Shown here: positions 4,536 to 11,049 of the stretch, one piece after another
Numbering within the stretch: position 1 is the first letter of the stretch
Layout: each line of letters starts with the position of its first letter
NCBI GenBank assembly: GCA_011052255.1
Contig: DRJJ01000077.1
Coordinates: 1-11,049 of the forward strand
DNA length: 11,049 nucleotides
Direction: 5' to 3'
From: Gammaproteobacteria bacterium
Lineage (GTDB): Bacteria; Pseudomonadota; Gammaproteobacteria; DRJJ01
Position numbers and translations under genes: made by a program
The notes under the pieces: generated by a model
Databases searched by the model: none
Seen by the model: only the letters and a program-made list of their open reading frames with translations
Told to the model about the DNA's origin: nothing

Positions 4536-7340
4536 TTGAGCAGCCAACAGACAGATACACAAATGCCAAACCATCACCACGTCGGGTGTGACTCACGAGG
4601 CGCGGATGCGCTTGTGCTTGAACAGGCTAAATTACTGTTCGCACAGGCAATTCCTACTATCAGCGCAGCATTTATTGTGGCCACTGTGATGACGGCGGTT
4701 CTATGGAATGTAGCCCCAGTGCAGTATCTGCTTATCTGGTGGGGCAGCATATTGACGATGACAGCATACCGCCTGGGTCTCGTGATAGTTTATAACAGGA
4801 ATACCGAGAACAGGCGGCATATCAAAAAGTGGCTGGCCGGGTTTTGCCTTGGGAACATGGCCAGTGGTTTGCTCTGGTCGTCCAGCATCCTGTTACTTGA
4901 TCCTGGCTGGCCGCTGCATTATCAGGCGCTGGTATTCTTTTCGCTTGCCGGTATTTCTGCCGGTGCCAATACCTACGCGGTAGTCCTGCCAGCCTATTTT
5001 TCATTTCAATTTTCAGCACTGATCCCTATCGCCATCTGGCTGGTATGGCCTGAAAACTCGGTTTATCAACCCCTGGCTTTTTTGTTAATCGTGTACTGCC
5101 TGGCGATGGTATTTAATGCGAGCAAATATCATCGGGTAGTTAAGCAGTCACTACTGCTGGGGCTGGATAACCGTAGTCTGGTTAATCGGCTTACCAGAAC
5201 GAATGAAGTACTGGGGCAGGAGGTCACCGGAAAGCAGGCCGCGATCGATAATCTAAAGCGTGAACGCCGGCTTTTTTATGATGGTCCGGTGGTGGTGTTC
5301 CGTTGCCGCGCCGAAAAGGGCTGGCCCATTGAATATATTTCCAGCGCGGTCAAACAATTTGGTTATGATGCCAGGCATTTAATGCTCAATGCAACGCCCT
5401 TTGAGCATCTGATTTATACAGAAGACCGTAAACGTGTCAGAGATTCTGTACAAGGCAATAAAAACGAAAGTGATGTTCAGGCTATTGAACAGGATTACCG
5501 TTTATATACGGCGGATGGTTCAGAGTGCTGGGTCTACGATTACACCACACCGGTATACAATGAACAGGGTGAGCTGACGCACTACGATGGTTATCTGCTC
5601 GATATTACTTCAAGAAAGCGGACAGAGTACGCGTTGCTGGAAGAAAAAGAACGTGCCCAGGTAACACTGGATGCGATCGCCGATGGCGTGATCACGACCA
5701 ATCTCGATGGTGAGGTATTGTACCTGAACCCGGTAGCGGAGGAGTTGACCGGCTGGAGCCTGTTTGAGTCTCATTGCCACCCGATACAGGAGGTGTTCAG
5801 GGTCATGCAGACACCAGATCACGGGCATAACCGACGTGACCATGACCACGATTGGCAGTATCAGGCAATAGGCAGCCAGCGCCTGTACCGACGTGACGGG
5901 GTGCAGTACCACATACAGAGCTCCCGTTCGCCAATATTTGATGAGAATGGCGATGAAATGGGTTATGTTATTGTGTTTCGTGATGTGACGGAGCAGCGCT
6001 TGCTAACCGAACGGCTGGGTTACCAGGCTACGCATGATTCGCTGACGGGTCTGCTGAATCGTGGTGAATTCGAGATAATGGTGCAAATGGCATTGCATGG
6101 TGTCAGGGCGACCAAAATACCATCTTGCGTTTTTTATATAGACCTGGATCAGTTCAAGGTAGTCAATGATACCTGTGGTCATGTTGCCGGTGATGCACTG
6201 CTGAAACGGCTGGCAGAAGGAATACCGGACATATTGAGAGAGTCTGACATCGTCGCCCGGCTGGGCGGTGACGAGTTTGGCATACTACTGGAAAATTGCC
6301 GTGTTGATCAAGCCGTCGAGCTGGCGGAAACCATACGTGTTTATGTCAAGGAAAGCCGGTTTTCCTGGGATAACAAGATGTTTGATGTGGGTGCAAGTAT
6401 TGGCGTTGTTGAAATAACTGAAGATAGCGAAAGTGTCAGCGATATTCTTAGCGCTGCTGATATTGCCTGCTATGCGGCGAAGGACATGGGTCGCAACTGT
6501 GTGCACGTGTACCAGAGAACGGACAGTGAATCAGGCCGCCGGCATAGTGAGATACAGCTGGTCAGCCAGATCATTCATGCAATTGAAAATAATGGCCTTA
6601 TTCTGTATTTCCAGAGTATCAAGCCAACTGCCAATACAGGCTGTCAGGGGATACATGGCGAGGTGCTGGTGCGCATGAAGGGTGATGATGGCAAGTTGAT
6701 ACCACCCGGTCTGTTTTTACCCGCAGCGGAACGCTATGATCTCATGCCATCGCTGGATCTTTGGGTGATCCGTAATACCTTGTGTTGGTGGTCCGATTAT
6801 AATCTGGCAGCAGGTGCCGATTGCAGTAATGGACTGGTTTCGATTAATATTTCTGGCAACTCATTAGGTAATGAAGACTTCTGTACCCAGGTGGAGAAGA
6901 TTATTCATGAGAGTGATGTGCCAGCGGGTACAATATGCTTTGAAATTACTGAAACGGCGGCGATTGCTAATTTCTCCAAGGCTATAAAATTTATAGAACG
7001 GCTGAGATCGATCGGCGTGTTGTTTGCACTGGATGATTTTGGCAGCGGATTGAGTTCATTCGCGTACCTGAAAAATCTGCCGGTCGACTTCCTGAAGATT
7101 GATGGTGCCTTTGTGAAGGACATCATTGTTGATCCGATAGATCGTGAGATAGTAAAGTCCATCCATCAGCTGGCTATTGTAATGGGTATAAAAACCATTG
7201 CCGAGTTTGTAGAAGATGACCCGATACATGAGTTATTAAAAGAGATCGGTGTTGATTATGTACAGGGCTATGGTATTGCCAAGCCACAACCACTGGAAGA
7301 TATCAAGGCACAGACTGAAGACATCCGGTCGGCAGGTTAG
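4536..7340 (+). CDS. Membrane-bound PAS-PAS-GGDEF-EAL c-di-GMP synthase/phosphodiesterase
   Basis: Inner-membrane sensor that makes and/or degrades the second messenger c-di-GMP. About six hydrophobic helices lie between residues 40 and 195, followed by a helical linker, PAS 1 (about 245-365), PAS 2 (about 372-495), GGDEF (about 500-665) and EAL (about 680-925). The synthase motif GGDEF is intact (577-581), with the RxxD inhibitory site R568-D571 five residues before it. In the EAL domain the signature is EVL (709-711), a tolerated variant. E803 (FEITE), the DDFGSG motif (833-838), K854 and E890 (AEFVED) are present, so phosphodiesterase activity looks possible. PAS 2 carries a His-rich stretch (H413, C414, H415, H429, H431, H436, H438). 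The start is uncertain: TTG at 4536 has only a weak AGAG upstream, and ATG at 4563 (residue 10) has none; a stop at 4515 excludes longer forms. It is a single gene behind the rho terminator, converging on glgP with an 11-base gap. Confidence 0.93.
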   Translation: MSSQQTDTQMPNHHHVGCDSRGADALVLEQAKLLFAQAIPTISAAFIVATVMTAVLWNVAPVQYLLIWWGSILTMTAYRLGLVIVYNRNTENRRHIKKWLAGFCLGNMASGLLWSSSILLLDPGWPLHYQALVFFSLAGISAGANTYAVVLPAYFSFQFSALIPIAIWLVWPENSVYQPLAFLLIVYCLAMVFNASKYHRVVKQSLLLGLDNRSLVNRLTRTNEVLGQEVTGKQAAIDNLKRERRLFYDGPVVVFRCRAEKGWPIEYISSAVKQFGYDARHLMLNATPFEHLIYTEDRKRVRDSVQGNKNESDVQAIEQDYRLYTADGSECWVYDYTTPVYNEQGELTHYDGYLLDITSRKRTEYALLEEKERAQVTLDAIADGVITTNLDGEVLYLNPVAEELTGWSLFESHCHPIQEVFRVMQTPDHGHNRRDHDHDWQYQAIGSQRLYRRDGVQYHIQSSRSPIFDENGDEMGYVIVFRDVTEQRLLTERLGYQATHDSLTGLLNRGEFEIMVQMALHGVRATKIPSCVFYIDLDQFKVVNDTCGHVAGDALLKRLAEGIPDILRESDIVARLGGDEFGILLENCRVDQAVELAETIRVYVKESRFSWDNKMFDVGASIGVVEITEDSESVSDILSAADIACYAAKDMGRNCVHVYQRTDSESGRRHSEIQLVSQIIHAIENNGLILYFQSIKPTANTGCQGIHGEVLVRMKGDDGKLIPPGLFLPAAERYDLMPSLDLWVIRNTLCWWSDYNLAAGADCSNGLVSINISGNSLGNEDFCTQVEKIIHESDVPAGTICFEITETAAIANFSKAIKFIERLRSIGVLFALDDFGSGLSSFAYLKNLPVDFLKIDGAFVKDIIVDPIDREIVKSIHQLAIVMGIKTIAEFVEDDPIHELLKEIGVDYVQGYGIAKPQPLEDIKAQTEDIRSAG

Positions 7341-7351
7341 GCTTGCCCGCG

Positions 7352-9808
7352 TTACTCGTGTGACACCGGGCGGGTGTGCCAGATATCATTCGCGTAATCC
7401 ATAATAGTGCGGTCGCTGGAAAAATAGCCCATGTTGGCGACGTTTAGTATCGCGCTGCGGGTCCAGTCAGCCGGTCTGCGATAGAACTCATCAACCCGTT
7501 CCTGACATTCGACATAACTACGATAGTCTGCCAGCAGCATGTACTGGTCGCCCTGGTCGAGCAGGTTACGGAATATTTTTTCATATCGACAGGGTTGCGC
7601 AGGGGAGAAGTAACCGTTATTGATCATATCCAGCACTTCGCGCAGCTCAGGGTTACTGTCATAGTATTCACCGGGCAGGTAATGCCCCCGTCTCAGTTCC
7701 GATACTTCTGCCGCATTCATACCGAAGATGAAAATATTATCCTCTCCAACTTGCTCGCGTATTTCGATATTGGCACCATCCAGCGTGCCTATCGTCAGTG
7801 CGCCATTCAGTGCCAGTTTCATATTACCGGTGCCGGATGCCTCGGTACCAGCGGTTGAAATCTGTTCTGATAATTCGGCGGCCGGGATAATATCCGAGGC
7901 AGTGCTGACATCATAATTCGGAATAAAAACAAGCTTGAGCCGGTCGCCAACCAGTGGATCGTTGTTAATGGTGTCGGCCACATCGTGAATAAGGCGAATA
8001 ATCAGCTTGGCCATGACGTAACCGGGTGCTGCCTTGCCGCTGAATATGACGGTGCGTGGAACCGGCTCGGTAGCCTGCCCATGACGAATGCGATTGTACA
8101 GGGTGATAACGTGCAGAATATTTAATAGCTGGCGTTTGTATTCATGTATGCGTTTGATTTGCACATCGAATAACGAGTCTACATTGACTTCCATTTTCAG
8201 ATATTTGCGAATCAGGACAGCCAGCTTCTGTTTATTGGCACGTTTAACTGCGCGAAAGCGCTCCTGGAAATTAATGTCATCAGCCAGCGGGACCAGGCCT
8301 TCCAGTTTATCCAGTTGCGATACCCAGCCGTGACCAATATGTTCAGTCACCAGTTCGGATAGTTCACGGTTGCATTGGTGCAGCCAGCGGCGCGGTGTAA
8401 TGCCATTGGTACGGTTGATAATTTTACCCGGATAGCAGTTGTTAAAATCTGAAAAAATTGTATCGCACATGAGTTGGGTGTGTATTTCGGAAACCCCGTT
8501 AACGGTATGACTGCCAACGATAGCCAGATGCGACATGCGCACCCTGCGGCCAGCCGTTTCATCAATCAGCGACATGCGTTGCAGCAAGGGCTGATCACCG
8601 GGATAGCGGTGACGCACCTCATCCAGAAAGCGCTGGTTGATAGCATAAATAATATTCAGGTGGCGTGGCAGCACATGTTGCATCAGGCTCACCGGCCAGG
8701 TTTCCAGTGCTTCGGGCATCAAGGTGTGGTTGGTATAGGCAAAGGTACGCCGGGTCAGGTCCCAGGCCTTGTCCCAGTCCAGGCAGTGTATATCCAGCAA
8801 AATACGCATTAACTCCGGTATCGCAATGGCCGGGTGGGTGTCATTTAATTGTATTGCAATCTTGTCGGGTAGCTGATCCAGTGACTTGTGAAATTTTAGA
8901 TAGCGGTAAAGGATATCCTGCAACGAGGCGCTGACAAAAAAGTACTGTTGCTTGAGTCGCAGCTCACGGCCCATGTAGGTGGTGTCATCCGGATACAGTA
9001 CCTTGGACAGATTTTCCGAATGGTTTTTGTCTTCAACGGCCTTGATGTAGTTACCTACATTGAAGTAATCCAGATCAAAGTCGCGCGTGGCCTTGGCGGC
9101 CCACAGACGCATGTTATTGACGGTGTTGGTGTTGTAGCCCGGTATGGGTGTGTCGTAGGCCATGGCCATGACTTCTTCGGTGTCTACCCAGTGGTGGCGT
9201 GTGGTTCCGTTTTCGTCGCGGTAGCTGACATCATTACCATAGAATTTGACCGGGTAGAGCACTTCGGCACGAGGAAACTCCCACGGGTTACCGTAGCGTA
9301 ACCAGTTATCAGGGTGTTCAATCTGTTGGCCGTTTTCTATGCACTGGTGGAACATGCCGTATTCGTAGCGAATACCATAACCATAACCCGGCAGACGCAG
9401 ACTGGCCATGGAGTCAAGAAAGCAGGCGGCCAGACGTCCAAGGCCGCCATTGCCCAGTGCGGCATCGTTCTCCAGTTCGCGGATCAGGTCAAAATCTATC
9501 CCCAGCTCCTGCAGCGCTTCCTGTGCCTCCTGCAAGATGCCCAGGTTTAGCAGGCTGTTACTCAGGCTGCGGCCGATCAGAAATTCCAGTGACAGGTAAT
9601 AAACACGCTTGGCATCTGCGCGGTAGTAGCTGCGCATGGTTTCCATCCAGCGTTCTGCCAGGCGGTCACGCACGGCATAAGCGAGTGAATGAAACCAGTC
9701 GCGTTGACTGGCTGTCAGGTCATCCTTGCCAATGCTATAGGAAAGATGCTTGATCAGTGAACGTTTAATTGATGCCTTGTCCAGCCCAAGGAAATCGTGA
9801 TGTATCAT
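7352..9808 (-). CDS. glgP: Glycogen/starch/alpha-glucan phosphorylase
   Basis: Pyridoxal-phosphate enzyme that splits terminal alpha-1,4 glucose from glycogen or maltodextrin with phosphate, giving glucose 1-phosphate in the cytoplasm. The 818 residues match the full family length (E. coli GlgP 815). Conserved blocks run throughout: YLSLEFLIGRSL (71-82), ALGNGGLGRLAACF (117-130), NRTNGITPRRWL, QIKRIHEYKRQLLN, and EASGTGNMKLALNGA with the cofactor lysine K664. Glycogen and maltodextrin phosphorylases are hard to separate by sequence; GlgP is the safer name, though no other glg gene is nearby. The ATG at 9808 is supported by AAAGAGA five bases upstream. A possible extended -10 (TGCTATATC, 9847-9839 on the minus strand) would give a short leader. 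The gene converges on the c-di-GMP enzyme and diverges from the DUF302 lipoprotein. No internal damage is seen. Confidence 0.96.
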   Translation of the reverse strand: MIHHDFLGLDKASIKRSLIKHLSYSIGKDDLTASQRDWFHSLAYAVRDRLAERWMETMRSYYRADAKRVYYLSLEFLIGRSLSNSLLNLGILQEAQEALQELGIDFDLIRELENDAALGNGGLGRLAACFLDSMASLRLPGYGYGIRYEYGMFHQCIENGQQIEHPDNWLRYGNPWEFPRAEVLYPVKFYGNDVSYRDENGTTRHHWVDTEEVMAMAYDTPIPGYNTNTVNNMRLWAAKATRDFDLDYFNVGNYIKAVEDKNHSENLSKVLYPDDTTYMGRELRLKQQYFFVSASLQDILYRYLKFHKSLDQLPDKIAIQLNDTHPAIAIPELMRILLDIHCLDWDKAWDLTRRTFAYTNHTLMPEALETWPVSLMQHVLPRHLNIIYAINQRFLDEVRHRYPGDQPLLQRMSLIDETAGRRVRMSHLAIVGSHTVNGVSEIHTQLMCDTIFSDFNNCYPGKIINRTNGITPRRWLHQCNRELSELVTEHIGHGWVSQLDKLEGLVPLADDINFQERFRAVKRANKQKLAVLIRKYLKMEVNVDSLFDVQIKRIHEYKRQLLNILHVITLYNRIRHGQATEPVPRTVIFSGKAAPGYVMAKLIIRLIHDVADTINNDPLVGDRLKLVFIPNYDVSTASDIIPAAELSEQISTAGTEASGTGNMKLALNGALTIGTLDGANIEIREQVGEDNIFIFGMNAAEVSELRRGHYLPGEYYDSNPELREVLDMINNGYFSPAQPCRYEKIFRNLLDQGDQYMLLADYRSYVECQERVDEFYRRPADWTRSAILNVANMGYFSSDRTIMDYANDIWHTRPVSHE

Positions 9809-9953
9809 GATGGTCTCTTTATTATTAATCTTGTCAAAGATATAGCAGAAAAAGCCCGATAAAATAACTTTATCTTAACTGTGGTAGTTTAAGTCTTACT
9901 CATTGAGTGGTATAAAGGAGATAGAAACACCACTGCAGATAGAGGGGATAGTT
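9809..9953. promoter_or_regulatory. Divergent glgP / DUF302 regulatory region
   Basis: An AT-rich region holding start signals for both genes. For the rightward gene, TTTAAG (9888-9893) and TATAAA (9911-9916) have 17-base spacing, with the -10 at five of six matches, giving a leader of about 30 bases. For glgP the best candidate is the extended -10 at 9847-9839. Between them an inverted repeat GATAAA-N5-TTTATC (9858-9874) could be an operator shared by both. AGAGGGG at 9941-9947 is the ribosome binding site of the lipoprotein gene. Confidence 0.45.
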
Positions 9954-10466
9954 ATGAGGACGGTATTATGGTTGGCCGCGCTGCTGATACTGAGTGCGTG
10001 CGGGCAACAGGGCCAGAGTGCTGAAACAGCACCTGCGCAGCAGGAAATTATTAAGGCAGAACCCGTTCGTGTCCTGCTTTCTACCAAAGATGAATTTGAA
10101 AATATAATGGACAATATCAAGGATGCAATTGCTGATCGCGGTATCAAGATCAACAATATTTCCCATATTGGCCATATGCTAACGCGCACAGCAGCCGATG
10201 TCGGTGGCACCAAAGTGGTGTACAAGGATGCAGAAGCCGTGGAGTTTTGCAGTTCAACCGTATCGCGCGCCACCATGGAAGCTGATCCGCATAATATATC
10301 CTATTGTCCATACATCATTGCTGTTTACGTCATAACAGAACAGCCGGATACGGTTTATGTCAGCTTCCGAAAACCGCCACTGGTTGGTAACCAGGCATCC
10401 AGAGATGCACTCAAGATAGTCGGTGATCTGCTTCAGGGCATTGTTAACGATGCCCTGGAACAGTAA
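9954..10466 (+). CDS. DUF302 family lipoprotein
   Basis: A 170-residue lipoprotein of unknown function. The N-terminus MRTVLWLAALLILSAC is a type II signal peptide with lipobox LSAC; cleavage would leave C16 lipidated, and the following Gly (no Asp at +2) suggests outer-membrane sorting. After a low-complexity linker (17-35) comes a compact domain (about 37-170) with GGTKVVYKDAEAVEFCS (C99) and YCPYIIAVYV (C118), which I recognise as the DUF302 pattern, including its two partly conserved cysteines. The start at 9954 is chosen by AGAGGGG six bases upstream and by the signal peptide; an in-frame TTG at 9903 would add 17 residues and spoil the signal. DUF302 proteins are widespread and structurally known but without a settled role, though some are linked to sulfur or redox metabolism by context. 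Here the neighbours (glgP, purD) give no functional hint. It ends 18 bases before purD, tail to tail. Confidence 0.88.
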   Translation: MRTVLWLAALLILSACGQQGQSAETAPAQQEIIKAEPVRVLLSTKDEFENIMDNIKDAIADRGIKINNISHIGHMLTRTAADVGGTKVVYKDAEAVEFCSSTVSRATMEADPHNISYCPYIIAVYVITEQPDTVYVSFRKPPLVGNQASRDALKIVGDLLQGIVNDALEQ

Positions 10467-10498
10467 CAGTAACAGCAGCAATAGCTAACGGTTACTGT
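10460..10498. terminator. Inverted repeat between convergent gene ends
   Basis: ACAGTAAC occurs twice (10460-10467 and 10466-10473), and both copies can pair with GTTACTGT (10491-10498). The repeat spans the stops of the DUF302 gene and purD. No T-run follows on either strand, so it is at best a weak bidirectional terminator. Confidence 0.3.
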
Positions 10499-11049
10499 CC
10501 TGTTCACGCTGTACAGCACGATAGCCAATGTCGGTACGATAGAAGGCATCTGGCCATGAAACCTGTCTGAGGCAGGCATAGGCCTGTTGCTGCGCAAGGG
10601 CAACGCTCTCGCCGAGGGCGGTTACACATAATACCCGGCCACCTGCCGTGACCACCTGCTGGTCGTCATTCAGTCGGGTGCCGGCATGAAATACCTTGCA
10701 GGCATCATCAACCGATTGCAGACCGGATATCAGATCACCCTGGTGATAATCAGCCGGATAACCACCGGCAGCCATCACCACCCCCAGTGCCGCGCGAGGG
10801 TCCCACTCAGCCTGTTTTTCATGTAGACGGCCGGCGATTGCGGCCAGGCAAAGATCAGGCAAGTCACTGAGCAGGCGCATCATAATCGGCTGAGTTTCCG
10901 GGTCACCGAAGCGGCAGTTGTATTCCAGCACGCGCGGCGTGCCATCACTGTCGATCATCACACCCGCATACAGAAAGCCGGTGTAGCGGATGCCATCAGC
11001 GGCCAACCCCCGTACGGTGGGCTCAATAATGTCAGCCATGATGCGCTGG
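10485..11049 (-). CDS. purD: Phosphoribosylamine-glycine ligase (PurD), C-terminal part
   Basis: ATP-grasp enzyme that joins glycine to 5-phosphoribosylamine, the second step of purine synthesis in the cytoplasm. The frame is open at the right edge: residues QRI precede MADIIEPTVRGL, so the Met at 11039 is internal and the true start lies outside. The visible 188 codons are roughly the last 45% of the usual 425-430 residues. The signature VLEYNCRFGDPETQPIM is present; its Glu and Asn bind the metal in ATP-grasp GARS enzymes. It is followed by the C-terminal domain with GVVMAAGGYP and FHAGT. The stop is TAG at 10485-10487. In gammaproteobacteria purD usually follows purH, which would be expected to the right. 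No domain fusion (for example to purM or purN) is seen at the C-terminus. Confidence 0.95.
   Translation of the reverse strand, partial: QRIMADIIEPTVRGLAADGIRYTGFLYAGVMIDSDGTPRVLEYNCRFGDPETQPIMMRLLSDLPDLCLAAIAGRLHEKQAEWDPRAALGVVMAAGGYPADYHQGDLISGLQSVDDACKVFHAGTRLNDDQQVVTAGGRVLCVTALGESVALAQQQAYACLRQVSWPDAFYRTDIGYRAVQREQDSNR

Noticed and set aside
7341..7376. GC-rich inverted repeat CCCGC/GCGGG at the convergent ends of the c-di-GMP gene and glgP
   Set aside because: The stem is only five pairs with a 19-base loop and no T-run, and most of it is glgP coding sequence.
8474..9301. Several plus-strand frames inside glgP
   Set aside because: The opposite strand encodes an intact phosphorylase along its whole length; these frames have no family features.
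9832..9837. Perfect TTGACA (minus strand of this stretch is TTTGACAA) as -35 of glgP
   Set aside because: At 17-base spacing the -10 would fall at the glgP start codon region with no TATAAT-like match.
9903..9953. In-frame TTG extension of the DUF302 gene
   Set aside because: The ATG at 9954 has a strong ribosome binding site and begins a proper lipoprotein signal peptide.
1..11049. CRISPR arrays, tRNA or rRNA genes, insertion sequences, phage or defence genes
   Set aside because: No regularly spaced long repeats, cloverleaf-like sequences, transposase motifs or terminal inverted repeats were seen; the gene content is core-like.

Overview
The window carries seven protein-coding genes, two of them cut by the window edges, and no RNA genes, mobile elements or CRISPR arrays that I can see. 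The divergent block rhlB <- -> trxA -> rho, with an RhlB and a Rho that are very close to the E. coli proteins along their length, points to a gammaproteobacterium. Base composition looks balanced and even across the window, with no island-like segment. I cannot name the genus.

Left part (1-2499, minus strand). rhlB encodes a DEAD-box RNA helicase. Eight bases after its stop begins a second reading frame of at least 304 codons that runs off the left edge. It is probably co-transcribed with rhlB. I think it is the N-terminal part of a helical gammaproteobacterial family often found with a PilZ (c-di-GMP-binding) domain, but that domain would lie outside the window. A 288-base divergent region separates rhlB from trxA.

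Centre (2500-4385, plus strand). trxA (thioredoxin 1, GTG start, very strong ribosome binding site) is followed by a strong hairpin, a leader of about 160 bases and rho (transcription termination factor). rho ends in a small 16-base repeat, two mutually exclusive hairpins and a classical intrinsic terminator. RhlB and Rho both act on nascent or decaying mRNA, so this is an RNA-fate block with a redox gene in the middle.

Right part (4386-11049). A 934-residue membrane protein with two PAS domains and tandem GGDEF and EAL domains (c-di-GMP synthesis and breakdown) sits behind an FNR-like palindrome. It converges on glgP (glycogen phosphorylase). Divergent from glgP is a 170-residue DUF302 lipoprotein, which in turn converges on purD, the glycine-ligating step of purine synthesis, truncated at the right edge.

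Most of the window is ordinary core genome. The least-explained parts are the truncated reading frame downstream of rhlB, the leader and trailer of rho, the FNR-like site and His-rich PAS segment of the c-di-GMP enzyme, the DUF302 lipoprotein and a possible small reading frame whose stop overlaps the trxA ribosome binding site. I did not find clear evidence of a new multi-gene system.
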